A stretch of 64,000 nucleotides of DNA from Cerasibacillus terrae (GCF_008039555.1 NZ_VDUW01000001.1:186001-250000), one strand, 5' to 3'; positions 39,882 through 51,600 are shown, counted from the first letter of the stretch. Translations and numbers: made by a program. Notes: generated by a model from the letters alone, not told the origin.

Positions 39882-40544
39882 ATGAAATTTCAGTCTGTAT
39901 TTGATATCATTGGCCCTGTAATGGTGGGTCCTTCCAGTTCACATACAGCAGGTGCAGCACGGATAGGGCTTGCGGCTCGGAATTTATTTGGACGTCAACC
40001 AAAATGGGCGAAGATTCATTTATACGAATCCTTTGCCAAAACATATCAAGGACACGGCACAGATATGGCTTTAGTTGGTGGCCTATTAGGTTTTGATACA
40101 GATGATGAACGAATGAAAAATGCACTTCAGATCGCAAAAACAAATCGCTTAAAAGTCGAATTTATTGTAGAAAGTGCAAGAGTAGACCATCCAAATACAG
40201 CACGAATTATTATTGGTGATGATACAGATACACTTGAAATGATTGGTGTATCTATTGGTGGTGGAAAAGTAGAAATTATAGAATTAAATGGTTTTGCACT
40301 TCGTCTGTCAGGAAATCATCCAGCTATACTAATTATGCATAATGATCGATACGGAGCAATAGCATCCGTTACTTCTGTCCTTGCTAAACATCAAATTAAT
40401 ATTGGGCATATGGAAGTGAATCGTAAAGATATTGGGAAAGAAGCATTGATGGTTATTGAGGTAGATGAAAATATAAGTGATTCGATATTAAATGAATTAA
40501 GAAATGCAGCCCATATTATACGAATTTCTAAAATAGTAAGTTAG
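39882..40544 (+). CDS. sdaAB: L-serine dehydratase, beta subunit
   Basis: A 220-residue subunit of the iron-sulfur L-serine dehydratase that converts serine to pyruvate and ammonia. The N-terminal domain has FDIIGPVMVGPSSSHTAGA (about 6-24), a substrate-binding signature. A C-terminal ACT domain starts near residue 148 (PAILIMHNDRYGAIASV). I use the ATG at 39882, which aligns with the B. subtilis protein; GTG 39873 is an alternative. It precedes the alpha subunit by 59 bp. Confidence 0.95.
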   Translation: MKFQSVFDIIGPVMVGPSSSHTAGAARIGLAARNLFGRQPKWAKIHLYESFAKTYQGHGTDMALVGGLLGFDTDDERMKNALQIAKTNRLKVEFIVESARVDHPNTARIIIGDDTDTLEMIGVSIGGGKVEIIELNGFALRLSGNHPAILIMHNDRYGAIASVTSVLAKHQINIGHMEVNRKDIGKEALMVIEVDENISDSILNELRNAAHIIRISKIVS

Positions 40545-40603
40545 AATGAAAACCTTTACTTAATTGATTGAATAGAAGTAAAGAAAGGGAAGGGAGTGTC
40601 TTT

Positions 40604-41476
40604 ATGTTTCGTTCAGTAGCAGAGCTTGTTAAAATAGCTGAAAAGAAAAATATATCCATTTCTGAAGTCATGATTCAGCAGGAAATGGATTTAAAAAATC
40701 AGTCGCGTGAAGAAATCTTCAGCCAAATGGAGAAAAACTTACGTGTCATGGAAAGAGCTGTTGAAGATAGTTTACAAGGTATTCAATCTGTAACAGGGCT
40801 TACTGGTGGAGATGCAGTACGTGTGCAACAATATATGAAAAACAACCAAACATTGTCAGGTCCGATTCTTTTGGATGCTGTCAGTAAAGCGATGGGAACA
40901 AATGAAGTGAATGCGGCAATGGGGTTGGTATGTGCAACACCAACAGCTGGAAGTGCTGGATGTGTCCCTGGTACGTTATTTGCTGTTAAGGAGCAGTTAA
41001 AGCCAACACATGAGCAAATGGTACGTTATTTATTTACTGCCGGTGCATTTGGTTTTATTGTAGCAAATAATGCTTTTATTTCTGGTGCAGCTGGAGGATG
41101 CCAAGCTGAAGTTGGTTCGGCAGGTGCAATGGCCTCTGCAGCGATTGTTGAAATGGCTGGCGGGACCCCGCAACAGAGTGCAGATGCATTTGCGATGACG
41201 CTTAAAAATATGCTTGGTCTTGTTTGTGATCCTGTTGCAGGACTTGTTGAAGTACCATGTGTCAAAAGAAATGCTGCAGGATCTTCTTTAGCCATTGTAA
41301 GTGCTGATTTAGCACTAGCAGGAGTGAAAAGTAGAATACCCTGTGATGAAGTCATTGGAGCGATGTATCGTATTGGTCAAACAATGCCATCAACTCTCCG
41401 TGAAACAGGCGAAGGTGGCTTAGCAGACACACCAACAGGACGCTTATTAAAAGAGAAGATATTTGGAACGAATTAG
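40604..41476 (+). CDS. sdaAA: L-serine dehydratase, alpha subunit
   Basis: A 290-residue catalytic subunit that carries the [4Fe-4S] cluster. Conserved Cys motifs appear in AGCVPGTLFA, GGCQAEVGSAGAMAS and LVCDPVAGLVEVPCVKRNA. The GEGGLADTPTGR tail motif is typical. Start at ATG 40604, after AAGGGAG; an upstream in-frame codon at 40568 adds residues unlike homologues. It lies between sdaAB and recG, as in B. subtilis. Confidence 0.95.
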   Translation: MFRSVAELVKIAEKKNISISEVMIQQEMDLKNQSREEIFSQMEKNLRVMERAVEDSLQGIQSVTGLTGGDAVRVQQYMKNNQTLSGPILLDAVSKAMGTNEVNAAMGLVCATPTAGSAGCVPGTLFAVKEQLKPTHEQMVRYLFTAGAFGFIVANNAFISGAAGGCQAEVGSAGAMASAAIVEMAGGTPQQSADAFAMTLKNMLGLVCDPVAGLVEVPCVKRNAAGSSLAIVSADLALAGVKSRIPCDEVIGAMYRIGQTMPSTLRETGEGGLADTPTGRLLKEKIFGTN

Positions 41477-41500
41477 AATGGAAAGAGTGAGTGATTCTTT

Positions 41501-43534
41501 GTGTTAAGCGATTCAGTGAAGAAAATAAAGGGAGTAGGAAAAAAGGTAGCAGAGGATTTAGCGTCAATGAACATTCATACTGTAGAAGATTTATTGTTTT
41601 ATCTCCCTTATCGTTATGACATTTTTGAAATAAAACCGCTTATCGAATTGATTCATGAGGATAAAGTAACAATTATGGGAAGGGTGGCAAATGAACCTTC
41701 CCTAAACTTTTTTGGCAAAAAAAAATCACGCCTTTTTTTCAATGTAATGGTAGAAAATGTAGCTGTTAAGGCAGTCATGTTTAACAAGGCTTTTGCCAAA
41801 AAACATATTAAACAAGGGGATGTTGTTACATTAACAGGAAAATGGGACGCACATCGCCTGCAGATTACAGTTAATAAATACAAGGTGGGTGAAACCCAAC
41901 AAACTGATGAGATTCAACCTGTTTATTCTTTAAAAGGTGATTTGAAAAACCATCGTTTTAGAAAAATTATGAGTGATGCATTAAATGGATATGGAGAGGA
42001 AATAGAAGAACGTTTACCACAGCATTATCTTATCAATTATAAATTGCCCATTCGACACGAGGCATTAAAAATAATGCATTTCCCCCCCAATAGAAAGGCG
42101 TTGAAACATGCACGTAGAAGATTTACATATGAGGAGTTTTTATTATTTCAATTAAAAATACAATTATTACGAAAGTTAAACCGTGAGGCAACAGTTGGAC
42201 AAAAACAAGATTTTTCGCTTGAACGTGTTCAACAATTTAAAAATTCACTTCCATTTTCACTCACAAATGCACAAGATAAAGCATTAAAGCAAATCTTAAA
42301 TGATATCCAGTCACCATATCGAATGAATCGTCTGTTGCAAGGAGATGTAGGTTCTGGTAAAACAGTTGTTGCTGCGATTGCCCTTTACGCATCAATTACA
42401 GCCAATAGACAAGGGGCTTTAATGGTTCCTACAGAAATTCTAGCTGAGCAGCATTACGAATCCCTGTGTGAGTTATATGGGGATTCAGTAACAATTGAAT
42501 TACTAACAGGTTCTATCAAAGGGAAGAAAAGAGAAAAAATTCTATCAGCACTTGAGAAAAATGAAATAGATATTGTTATTGGAACTCATGCATTGATTCA
42601 AGATGATGTGTATTTTCATGAACTAGGATTAGTCATTATTGATGAACAACATCGCTTTGGTGTAAAACAACGACGAATGTTACGAGATAAGGGAAAACAT
42701 GCAGATGTATTATTCATGACGGCGACCCCGATACCACGTACGCTAGCAATTACTGCATTTGGGGATATGGATGTTTCTATTATTGATGAAATGCCTGCAG
42801 GAAGACAAGAAATTGAAACCTATTGGGTAAAAGAAAATATGTTAGAACGAATTCTTGATTTTATTCAGAAAAAAATTAAGAATGGTGAACAGGCCTATGT
42901 CATTTGTCCATTGATTGAAGAGTCGGACAAACTTGATATTCAAAATGCTGTTGATTTATATGAACAATTAGCTACGTATTATCCTTCAGAGATAAGAGTT
43001 GGTTTAATGCATGGGAAGCTTCATCCAAATGAAAAAGACGACGTGATGAAGGCTTTTATTAATAATCAATTACATGTTCTTGTTTCTACAACTGTTATTG
43101 AAGTTGGTGTCAATGTACCGAATGCAACAGTCATGGTGATATATGATGCAGAACGCTTTGGGCTAGCACAGTTACATCAGTTACGAGGACGTGTTGGCCG
43201 TGGGAGTCTTAAAAGTTACTGTATTTTAATCGCTGAACCAAAAGGAATGGTTGGAAAAGAACGAATGCGTATTATGACCGAAACAACGGATGGCTTTTTT
43301 CTAGCTGAGGAAGATTTAAAATTACGGGGACCTGGAGATTTTTTTGGAAAAAAACAAAGTGGGTTACCCGAATTTAAAGTGGCAGACGTAGTACATGACT
43401 ACCGAGCATTAGAGACTGCTAGAAATGATGCAAGTCAAATTTTAGAAGAGGAATTATTAATTTCGGATATTCAATACCGGCCATTACTTCAATATCTTGA
43501 GGAAGAAGGAGTATTTTCTTTGAAATTAGACTAA
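41501..43534 (+). CDS. recG: ATP-dependent DNA helicase RecG
   Basis: A 677-residue branch-migration helicase that regresses stalled forks and processes Holliday junctions. The N-terminal helix-hairpin-helix and wedge OB domain lie at about 1-160. Walker A is GDVGSGKTVVAAIAL near 283-297, the DEAH-like box is DEQHRFG near 381, and MTATPIPRTLAI is motif III. The C-terminal helicase lobe has LHQLRGRVGRG and GPGDFFGKKQSGLPEF. The start is GTG at 41501 with a weak ribosome-binding site. Confidence 0.95.
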   Translation: MLSDSVKKIKGVGKKVAEDLASMNIHTVEDLLFYLPYRYDIFEIKPLIELIHEDKVTIMGRVANEPSLNFFGKKKSRLFFNVMVENVAVKAVMFNKAFAKKHIKQGDVVTLTGKWDAHRLQITVNKYKVGETQQTDEIQPVYSLKGDLKNHRFRKIMSDALNGYGEEIEERLPQHYLINYKLPIRHEALKIMHFPPNRKALKHARRRFTYEEFLLFQLKIQLLRKLNREATVGQKQDFSLERVQQFKNSLPFSLTNAQDKALKQILNDIQSPYRMNRLLQGDVGSGKTVVAAIALYASITANRQGALMVPTEILAEQHYESLCELYGDSVTIELLTGSIKGKKREKILSALEKNEIDIVIGTHALIQDDVYFHELGLVIIDEQHRFGVKQRRMLRDKGKHADVLFMTATPIPRTLAITAFGDMDVSIIDEMPAGRQEIETYWVKENMLERILDFIQKKIKNGEQAYVICPLIEESDKLDIQNAVDLYEQLATYYPSEIRVGLMHGKLHPNEKDDVMKAFINNQLHVLVSTTVIEVGVNVPNATVMVIYDAERFGLAQLHQLRGRVGRGSLKSYCILIAEPKGMVGKERMRIMTETTDGFFLAEEDLKLRGPGDFFGKKQSGLPEFKVADVVHDYRALETARNDASQILEEELLISDIQYRPLLQYLEEEGVFSLKLD

Positions 43535-43541
43535 GTTACAC

Positions 43542-43591
43542 TTGCATAATTTTTATTGGTATTATATATTACTTTTAGTACCAAGTCTTAA
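43542..43591 (+). promoter_or_regulatory. fapR promoter with FapR operator
   Basis: TTGCAT at 43542-43547 and TATATT at 43565-43570 are 17 bp apart. TTAGTACCAAGTCTTAA at 43575-43591 closely matches the known 17-bp FapR operator (TTAGTACC...TACTAA) and covers the expected transcription start. This predicts that FapR represses its own operon until malonyl-CoA rises. Confidence 0.85.
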
Positions 43592-43650
43592 TATTTATTT
43601 TGTACAATGGGATGATGCAACTGATTGGTTTAAGGGAGACAAGGTAAGTT

Positions 43651-44214
43651 ATGAAGAAAACGAAAACAGAAAGACAACGTTTATTAAAAGAAACGATTGA
43701 ATATACACCATTTATTACAGATGAAGAATTAGCTAAAATATTTGAAGTTAGTATCCAAACAATACGGCTAGATCGAATGGAACTTCAGATCCCAGAGTTA
43801 AGGGAACGTATTAAATCTGTTGCGAAATTGCAATGGAATGAACAAGTTCGTGCATTAGCAGTTGAAGATATTATTGGTGAAGTGGTTGATTTGGAGTTAG
43901 ACAATCGAGCTATTTCTATTTTTGATGTGCAAAAAGAGCATGTATTTTCACAAAAAAACATTGCTCGCGGCCATCATTTGTTCGCTCAAGCAAATTCTCT
44001 TGCCGTTGCTGTTATTAATGATGAATTAGCATTGACAGCAACAGCAAATATTTCTTTTACACGCCAAGTAAAAGAGGGGGAACGAGTTATAGCTAAAGCT
44101 TCTGTAGAGGGAAAGACTGACAAAGGATTAACCATTGTAAAAGTTGATAGTTTTGTTCATGAAGAACCTGTTTTTTCTGGGGAATTTCATATGTTTCGTT
44201 CAACAGATGATTAA
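43651..44214 (+). CDS. fapR: FapR, transcriptional regulator of lipid synthesis
   Basis: A 187-residue repressor of fatty acid and phospholipid genes that is released by malonyl-CoA or malonyl-ACP. The N-terminal helix-turn-helix (about 1-60) includes [20 protein letters not shown]. The C-terminal hot-dog-fold domain (about 85-185) has [19 protein letters not shown], part of the effector-binding site. An operator matching its known target lies in its own promoter. It heads the fapR-plsX-fabD-fabG-acpP cluster. Confidence 0.96.
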   Translation: MKKTKTERQRLLKETIEYTPFITDEELAKIFEVSIQTIRLDRMELQIPELRERIKSVAKLQWNEQVRALAVEDIIGEVVDLELDNRAISIFDVQKEHVFSQKNIARGHHLFAQANSLAVAVINDELALTATANISFTRQVKEGERVIAKASVEGKTDKGLTIVKVDSFVHEEPVFSGEFHMFRSTDD

Positions 44215-44267
44215 TATACTTATACATACATTTTCATCATAATCTATATTTAAAGGGGAAAGAAATA

Positions 44268-45278
44268 ATGAGGATAGCAGTGGATGCTATGGGTGGCGAT
44301 CATGCACCAAAAGCAATTGTTGAAGGTGCAATGGATGCAGTTCAACAAATAGATAATTTGCAGATCACCCTAGTTGGTGATAAAGAAAAAATAAAACCTT
44401 ATTTAACAAATCAAACAAATATTAATGTTTTACATACAACAGAAATGATTACTGGGGAAGACGAGCCTGTCCGGGCTGTAAGAAGAAAAAAAAATGCTTC
44501 TCTTGTTCTAATGGCTAAAGAAGTAAAAGAAAATAGAGCAGATGCATGTGTATCTGCAGGAAATACAGGGGCTCTAATGAGTGCGGGACTATTTGTCGTT
44601 GGTCGAATTAAAGGAATTGATCGTCCGGCATTAAGCCCAACATTACCAACGCTAGATGGAAAAGGTTTCCTAATGTTAGATGTTGGGGCGAATGTCGATG
44701 CAAAACCAAGTCATCTTGTTCATTATGCAATCATGGGATCCATTTATAGTGAAAAAGTGAGAAATATAACAAAACCAACAGTTGGCCTTTTAAATGTTGG
44801 TACAGAAGATGGAAAAGGAAATGAATTAACTAAAAAAGTTTTTACACAATTAAAAGAAGCACCGATTCACTTTATTGGAAATATTGAGGCAAGAGATTTA
44901 CTTTCTGGTGCGGCAGATGTTGTAGTAACAGATGGATTTAGTGGAAATATTGCTTTGAAAACAATTGAAGGAACTGCAATGAATATGTTTTCCATGCTGA
45001 AAGATACTTTTTTGAGTTCATTCAAAACAAAACTAGCAGCTGGAATGATGAAGAATGACTTAAAAAAACTGAAAACTAAATTGGATTACTCGGAATATGG
45101 TGGTGCGGGATTATTTGGGCTTAAAGCGCCTGTCATTAAAGCACATGGTTCATCAAACCGAAGAGCTATTGTCAGTGCAATCAAACAAGCTTGCCATATG
45201 GTTGAACATCAAGTAACTGAAACCATTCAAATGAAAGTCAAACAAATGCAAGATAAAAATCAGGGGGAGAATAAATGA
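44268..45278 (+). CDS. plsX: Phosphate acyltransferase PlsX
   Basis: A 336-residue peripheral membrane enzyme that makes acyl phosphate from acyl-ACP for phospholipid synthesis. The N-terminus [20 protein letters not shown], the [19 protein letters not shown] block near 99-117 and [12 protein letters not shown] near 177-188 are diagnostic. The ATG follows AAAGGGG. The 3' end overlaps fabD by 4 bp (ATGA). It shares the acyl phosphate step with FakA, encoded about 5 kb upstream. Confidence 0.97.
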   Translation: MRIAVDAMGGDHAPKAIVEGAMDAVQQIDNLQITLVGDKEKIKPYLTNQTNINVLHTTEMITGEDEPVRAVRRKKNASLVLMAKEVKENRADACVSAGNTGALMSAGLFVVGRIKGIDRPALSPTLPTLDGKGFLMLDVGANVDAKPSHLVHYAIMGSIYSEKVRNITKPTVGLLNVGTEDGKGNELTKKVFTQLKEAPIHFIGNIEARDLLSGAADVVVTDGFSGNIALKTIEGTAMNMFSMLKDTFLSSFKTKLAAGMMKNDLKKLKTKLDYSEYGGAGLFGLKAPVIKAHGSSNRRAIVSAIKQACHMVEHQVTETIQMKVKQMQDKNQGENK

Positions 45279-46219
45279 GAAAAATAGCATTTATGTTTCC
45301 AGGTCAAGGTTCACAAGCTGTTGGAATGGGGCAAGATTTTTATGAGCATTATCCTTCGATACAAAAACTTTATCAAGAGGCGAAGGAAGTATTAGGGAAA
45401 GATATCCAGGAAATGATGTTTCATGGGCCAAAAGAAGTATTAACAGAAACAGAAAACACACAACCGGCACTTGTCTTAGCTAGTATGGCTGTTTTTTCCT
45501 TACTAAAACAAGAGGGTGTATATCCTGATATGACAGTTGGTCACAGTCTTGGAGAATATAGTGCCCTTGTTGCAGCAGGATCTCTACAATTACACGATGC
45601 CCTACCACTAGTAAGTACACGTGGAAAACTAATGGAAGAGGCATATCCAAAAGGGCAAGGGAGTATGGCGGCAGTATTAGGATTAAACGAAGAAGAAATT
45701 AGAGATGTTCTGACTGGAATTAAAGAGGAAGTAGTTGATATCGCAAATTTAAATTGCCCAGGACAGGTGGTTATCTCAGGTACGAAACAAGGTGTTCATG
45801 ATGCAAGCATCCTTTTTAAAGAAAAAGGTGCAAAGCGTGTCCTTCCACTAAATGTGAGTGGTCCTTTTCATTCTAGATTAATGAAAGCCGCAAGTGATAC
45901 ATTTGCATCTCATTTAGATGGAGTTCCGTTAAAAGATGCAGAAATCCCTGTTTATGCAAATGTAACAGCAGAAGCCGTAATAAATAAAGATGAAATAAAG
46001 AAACTATTAGTAGAGCAACTATATTCACCTGTTCGTTTTGAGGAATCAATCCGATCCATGATTACAGCTGGTGTAGATACGTTTGTAGAAATTGGTAGTG
46101 GAAAGGTATTACGTGGGCTTTTACGTAAAATCGATCGTAGTGTTCATGTATTTTCCATTACAGATCTTGCGTCCTTTGATTCGTTTATAAATTGGTATAA
46201 GGAGGAAATGCCATGCTAA
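45275..46219 (+). CDS. fabD: Malonyl-CoA:ACP transacylase
   Basis: A 314-residue acyltransferase that loads malonyl groups onto [20 protein letters not shown] is the N-terminal signature, the nucleophile Ser is in [15 protein letters not shown] near residue 91, and the catalytic His in [10 protein letters not shown] near residue 200. It overlaps plsX by 4 bp and fabG by 7 bp, giving tight coupling. Confidence 0.97.
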   Translation: MRKIAFMFPGQGSQAVGMGQDFYEHYPSIQKLYQEAKEVLGKDIQEMMFHGPKEVLTETENTQPALVLASMAVFSLLKQEGVYPDMTVGHSLGEYSALVAAGSLQLHDALPLVSTRGKLMEEAYPKGQGSMAAVLGLNEEEIRDVLTGIKEEVVDIANLNCPGQVVISGTKQGVHDASILFKEKGAKRVLPLNVSGPFHSRLMKAASDTFASHLDGVPLKDAEIPVYANVTAEAVINKDEIKKLLVEQLYSPVRFEESIRSMITAGVDTFVEIGSGKVLRGLLRKIDRSVHVFSITDLASFDSFINWYKEEMPC

Positions 46220-46953
46220 CAGAAAAAGTTGCACTTGTTACAGGAGCATCTCGCGGGATAGGGCGAGCAATTGCCTTAGAATTAGCTAAAGAAGGCGCCG
46301 ATATTGTCGTTAATTATGCTGGAAATAAAGAACGTGCCGAAGAAGTTGTAAAAGAAATTGAGGAAATGGGTAGAAAAGCAATTTCTATTCAAGCAGATGT
46401 TTCAGATGAGATAAGTGTTAAAAAAATGATAAAAGATACGATCAAAGAGTTTAATCGGCTTGATATTTTAGTGAATAATGCAGGAATTACAAAAGATAAT
46501 TTGATTATGCGTATGAAAGAGAAAGATTTTGATGATGTTATTAATACCAACTTAAAAGGTGTATTTCTATGTACAAAAGCTGTTTCGAGACAGATGATGA
46601 AACAACGTTACGGAAGAATTATTAATATGGCTTCCATTGTAGGAGTTAGTGGTAATCCTGGTCAAGCGAATTATGTAGCAGCAAAAGCAGGTGTGATCGG
46701 CCTAACGAAATCAACTGCTAAAGAATTGGCCTCTCGTAATATTCTCGTTAATGCTGTTGCACCAGGTTTTATATCTACAGACATGACAGCTGAATTAACA
46801 AATGAACAAAAAGAGGCAATGTTAAAGATGATTCCACTGGCAAAGCTTGGTCAGCCGGAAGATATAGCTAGAGTAGTTCGCTTTCTAGCTTCAGATGATT
46901 CAAGTTACATGACAGGCCAAACACTACATGTTGATGGTGGCATGGTTATGTAA
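46213..46953 (+). CDS. fabG: 3-oxoacyl-ACP reductase
   Basis: A 246-residue short-chain dehydrogenase that reduces 3-oxoacyl-ACP with NADPH. The cofactor loop [15 protein letters not shown] is at about residues 7-21, NNAG near 88-91, and the catalytic Ser and YxxxK in [23 protein letters not shown] (about 137-159). The ATG follows AAGGAGG inside the end of fabD. Confidence 0.97.
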   Translation: MLTEKVALVTGASRGIGRAIALELAKEGADIVVNYAGNKERAEEVVKEIEEMGRKAISIQADVSDEISVKKMIKDTIKEFNRLDILVNNAGITKDNLIMRMKEKDFDDVINTNLKGVFLCTKAVSRQMMKQRYGRIINMASIVGVSGNPGQANYVAAKAGVIGLTKSTAKELASRNILVNAVAPGFISTDMTAELTNEQKEAMLKMIPLAKLGQPEDIARVVRFLASDDSSYMTGQTLHVDGGMVM

Positions 46954-47019
46954 GAAATGACTTTTGTAGGCAATGGATGTAAACTAAATGATATATTCCT
47001 TTTGAAGGGGGTGAAATTC

Positions 47020-47253
47020 ATGGACGCTATTTTTGAAAAAGTAAAAGAAATCATTGTAGATCAACTTGAAGCTGAAGAAGATAAAGTAACAATGGAAGCA
47101 TCTTTTATTGATGACTTAGAAGCTGATTCACTAGATGTTGTTGAACTTGTTATGGAATTAGAAGATGAGTTTGACATGGAAATCGCAGAAGAAGACGCTG
47201 AAAGTATTAAAACTGTTGGAGATGCTGTCAACTACATAAACAGCAATCGATAA
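47020..47253 (+). CDS. acpP: Acyl carrier protein
   Basis: A 77-residue acidic carrier protein for fatty acid synthesis. The phosphopantetheine attachment site is Ser37 in [14 protein letters not shown] use the ATG at 47020, behind GAAGGGGGTG; an in-frame ATG at 46957 would add 21 residues not found in ACPs. It is the last gene of the fab cluster and is followed by a terminator. Confidence 0.97.
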   Translation: MDAIFEKVKEIIVDQLEAEEDKVTMEASFIDDLEADSLDVVELVMELEDEFDMEIAEEDAESIKTVGDAVNYINSNR

Positions 47254-47288
47254 TACATGTTTTATTATCTCTTTAAGTGGTGAATAGA

Positions 47289-47325
47289 AAGAAAGTCTTG
47301 CATTGCAGGACTTTCTTCTTGTTTT
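47289..47325 (+). terminator. Terminator after acpP
   Basis: AAGAAAGTCTTGC pairs with GCAGGACTTTCTT around a three-base loop (one G-T pair), followed by a T-rich run. Confidence 0.85.
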
Positions 47326-47350
47326 AGTTGGAATGAGGTGAAAAATTAGG

Positions 47351-48049
47351 ATGGAAATACACGTTTCCCAGTTAGAAAAGGACCTTGGAATACATTTTCA
47401 TAAACGAAAATTATTAAGACAAGCTTTTACACATTCATCTTATGTGAATGAGCATCGGAAGGAAAAATTCCTGGATAATGAACGCTTGGAATTCTTAGGT
47501 GATGCCGTATTAGAATTAGGTGTTTCTCAATATTTATACCGAACAATGCAACATATGCCAGAAGGGGAAATGACAAAATTACGAGCAACCATCGTTTGTG
47601 AAGCTTCATTAGAACATTTTGCACGTCAATTAGGATTTGGTAAATATTTATTACTAGGAAAAGGGGAAGAACAGACTGGTGGTAGAGAACGCTCAGCAAT
47701 ATTAGCAGATGTTTTCGAAGCGTTTCTCGGTGCTTTGTATTTAGATCAGGGATTTCTAGCAGTGTTAACATTTCTAGAGAAATATATTTTTCCGGAAATA
47801 TCAACAGGTGCTTTTTCGCATGTGATGGATTATAAAAGCCAGTTACAAGAAATTGTCCAACAAAATAATAATCAAACCATTGCATATCAAATTATGGATG
47901 AAACAGGACCATCTCATCATAAAGAATTTGTCTCAGTAGTTTTATTAAATGGTGAAGTTTATGGGAAAGGAAAAGGGCGGACTAAAAAAGAAGCCGAACA
48001 GCTAGCAGCTAAAAAAGCAATTGCATTATACCACAGGAAAAAGAAGTAA
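47351..48049 (+). CDS. rnc: Ribonuclease III
   Basis: A 232-residue double-strand-specific ribonuclease for rRNA processing and RNA decay. The catalytic signature [20 protein letters not shown] is at about residues 40-59 and the second metal-binding block [15 protein letters not shown] near 115-129. A C-terminal dsRNA-binding domain (about 160-230) ends [18 protein letters not shown]. It is slightly shorter than the B. subtilis enzyme. In the usual order rnc is followed by smc; here a minus-strand DUF1128 gene lies between. Confidence 0.95.
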   Translation: MEIHVSQLEKDLGIHFHKRKLLRQAFTHSSYVNEHRKEKFLDNERLEFLGDAVLELGVSQYLYRTMQHMPEGEMTKLRATIVCEASLEHFARQLGFGKYLLLGKGEEQTGGRERSAILADVFEAFLGALYLDQGFLAVLTFLEKYIFPEISTGAFSHVMDYKSQLQEIVQQNNNQTIAYQIMDETGPSHHKEFVSVVLLNGEVYGKGKGRTKKEAEQLAAKKAIALYHRKKK

Positions 48050-48110
48050 AACTAAATGAATAATAATGAATAATAAAAGGGAATTCTTGTGTTGGTGAAA
48101 TTCCAAAAAA

Positions 48111-48144
48111 ATGCACTTCTTATCATACAAGGTAAGAAGTGCAT
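48111..48144. terminator. Two-way terminator between rnc and the DUF1128 gene
   Basis: ATGCACTTCTTA at 48111-48122 pairs with TAAGAAGTGCAT at 48133-48144. It separates two converging genes. Confidence 0.85.
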
Positions 48145-48153
48145 CATTATCTA

Positions 48154-48378
48154 TTAATTTTTTCTTACTTCTCGCAATTCATCTAGGAAAGCTTGTGCTT
48201 CTAAAGCACTTAAATTCCCTTTTTGCTTAATCATGTCATACATCATTTTTAAATCATCATATTTATTTAAGTCATAATCATTCGGATCTAATAATCCGCG
48301 GTTAGCTACCTTTAAGTGATTACCAATTCCTTCAAGGATAAATTTTAAATTATTTTGCGAAGCTTGCTCTAAATTCAA
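48154..48378 (-). CDS. DUF1128 family protein (YfkK-like)
   Basis: A 74-residue protein of unknown function, similar to B. subtilis YfkK. The core ANRGLLDPNDYDLNKYDDLK and MMYDMIKQKGNLSALEAQ matches my recollection of the DUF1128 family. The start is TTG on the minus strand, 6 bases after GAGGTG; the ATG just upstream is out of frame. In B. subtilis yfkK lies elsewhere, so this gene was placed between rnc and smc in this lineage. It is small, soluble and mostly helical by composition. Confidence 0.85.
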   Translation of the reverse strand: MNLEQASQNNLKFILEGIGNHLKVANRGLLDPNDYDLNKYDDLKMMYDMIKQKGNLSALEAQAFLDELREVRKN

Positions 48379-48655
48379 TCATTTCACCTCATTTAATAGA
48401 TTTTTAATATTATGTAGTCTTTGTATGGCCAGCTGAATTTTTCGGAAAAATAGTTTATCCAATATATATTATGATAGAATAAATACGGCATTATGCCAAG
48501 TAATGTCTTATACTAATGATAGTATTCATGTCGAAAATAATGCGAGATGCGCTTTATATAAACATTATAAATACATATAAGTATCATAAAAAAGTTCTAT
48601 ATATATCCTTTTTACCTTATCGATTTGATTGATTGTTTCTAGAGGAGAATGTTTT

Positions 48656-51600
48656 ATGTTTTTAAAGAAATTAGAAAGTGTTGGCTTTAAATCATTTGCG
48701 GAAAGAATACATGTTGATTTTGTACCTGGTATGACTGCCATTGTAGGTCCTAATGGAAGTGGGAAAAGTAATATAACAGATGCGATTCGTTGGGTCTTAG
48801 GCGAGCAATCTGCCAAATCATTACGTGGTTCTAAGATGGAAGATATTATTTTTCAAGGTAGTGATACACGTAATAAATTAAATGTCGCTGAGGTAACCTT
48901 AGTTCTTGATAATAGTGTGGGGGAGCTTCCGCTTGATTATGAAGAAGTAAGTGTTACAAGAAGGGTTTATCGTTCTGGGGAAAGCGAATTTTATATTAAT
49001 AAGCAAGCATGTCGTTTGAAAGATATCGTCGATTTATTTATGGATTCAGGACTAGGGCGAGAAGCTTTTTCAATCATAAGTCAAGGAAAGATAGAAGAGA
49101 TTCTTAGTTCAAAAGCGGAAGAACGACGAGTTATCTTTGAAGAAGCAGCTGGAGTTTTAAAATATAAACAACGGAAAAAGCAAGCAGAGTTAAAACTTGG
49201 GGAAACAGCTGAAAATTTATTCCGTGTAGAGGATATTATTTATGAAATAGAACAACAATTGGAACCTTTAAAAGTTCAATCTGAAACAGCGAAAGAATAT
49301 ATGAATTTGAAAGGTAAATTAAAAAATAAAGAAATCTCTCTTTTGATAACAGAAATTGAACATCTTCATCGTGACTGGCAAGGCTTGAAAAAAGAACTTG
49401 ATCAACAAGAAAGAGAAGAGATAGAAGTAAAAACAGGAATACAAAAAAATGATGCAAAGATTCAACAAAAACGTCAATACATCCAGGTAATCGATGAAGA
49501 AGTAGAACAACTTCAAGAAAGCTTATTAGAAATGACCCAAATATTGGAGAATTCAGAAGGAAAAAAAAGAATCCTTCATGAACGTTCTAAACATTTTGCT
49601 GTAAATAAAGAAAAGTTAAATACAAAGAAACAAGAATTAGGTGAACGAATAAAGGAAATCACCACAAATTACACAAAAGAAAAGGATAAATGGAAGCAAA
49701 TTGAAAAGAAAAGAAGAGAAATTCTTAACAAGGTTTCCGAATTAGAGAAGAAATTATTAAATAAGGAAGAAGACATTGAAGAAGAAATTGAACGATTAAA
49801 AACAGAATATATTGATGAATTAAATAAACAAGCAGCAGATCGTAATGAAAAACAATCCATTCAGCAGCAATTAACGCAACAATCTAAAAAAGAAGAGCAT
49901 CTTCAAAAGCGATATAACGATTTATTATATTCCTTTCATGAGATAGAAGAACAAGAAGAACATGCTCTGGAACAGCTTAAATCTGAAAAAAAGAAATATC
50001 AAATAAACGAGAATAAACGAAACAAACAAAAGGCTGAAATCAGTGAATGGGAGAAGAAGGCCCAACAATCGCGCGAACATTTATATCAGGGTTATCAATA
50101 TATGGAAAAATTAAAATCCAAAAAAGAAATGCTAGAGTCGATGAAAAACGAATTTCAAGGTTTTTATCAAGGGGTTAAAGCTGTATTAAAAGCTCGAAAA
50201 AACAATCAATTAGATGGCATACATGGAGCTGTAATTGATTTAATGTCAATCCCGGACAAATTTGTATATGCAATGGAAACCGCATTAGGTGCACAGGCTC
50301 AACATATTGTTACTACGAATGATGAAAAAGCAAGACAAGCAATCCAATGGCTTAAAAAGACAAATAATGGTCGTGCGACGTTTTTACCTTTACAATCGAT
50401 TAAAAGACGATTTATTCCAACTAGCATACTTGAACAGGTAAAAAATCACCCAGGATATATCGGAGTTGCTTCTGAATTAGTAGAAACGGATGAAACATAT
50501 CAAATAGTTGTAGATTATTTAATGGGTCATGTTTTAATTACTTATACATTAAAAGATGCAAATGAACTTGCTCGTTTGACACAACGGAAATTTCGTATTG
50601 TGACATTAGAAGGTGATGTTGTTCATCCCGGTGGTTCCATGTCAGGTGGAGCAAAACGTAATAAAACACGGTCATTGTTTACAAGGGATAGTGATTTGAA
50701 GAAGACCACCAAACAATTATCAGAAACAGAAAAAAAGATAGAGTATATCGAAAAACAAGCAACCTCAGCTAAAGAAAAGTATTTAGAAAAGAGAAAGGAA
50801 ATTCAAGCTTTAGAACAAGAATTATACAATCATTACCAACGATTACAGGAAGCAAAAACAAACCAAAAGCAATTGGAAACAAAACGAGCTTCCATTCGTG
50901 AACACATAACGATGCTTGAGTTGGAGAAAGAACAATTAGAGGTAGACCGGTCTCGATTTGAAAAGCGTGCAGTAGAAAAAAAGAAAACATTGCAAACTAT
51001 TGAATCGAAATTAAACGAAATTCATGACAAAATACAATCATTATCAGAAGAACATAAGCTGTTTAAAGAAAATCAAGAAGGGCTAGAAAAAGAGTATCAT
51101 CAAGCACGTATTTTATTAGCAGAACAAGAAGAACGAGCTAAAAATAAAGAAGAAAATGTTGAAAAACAAAGGCAACAATTAGAAGAATATGAAGTGGAGT
51201 ATCGTAACACGGTAAAAGAATTACAGGATTTATTAGAACAGCAAAAATTAAGCCAGACAGAAATAGAAGTCAATCAAACGATTCAAGAGCAAAAAAAGAA
51301 AAAAGAATACTTAACTTCAATGATCCAAGGTAAACGACAAGAGCGCTTACAATTAATGACCAGGATTGAAGAACAAGAGAGAGAGTTAAAAGAAGAAAAT
51401 AAGGCACATCAAAAAATAATAGGTAATATGCAAGAAAAAGAACTACAACAGACACGTCTTGACGTGGAACTGGAAAATAGACTTTCCCATTTAGAAACAG
51501 AATATACGATAACCTTTGAAAAAGCTTCCCAGACATATGAGAAAACAGACAATATTGACCAAGAGAAAGAAGCCGTTCAAAATTTGAAACAAAAGATCGA

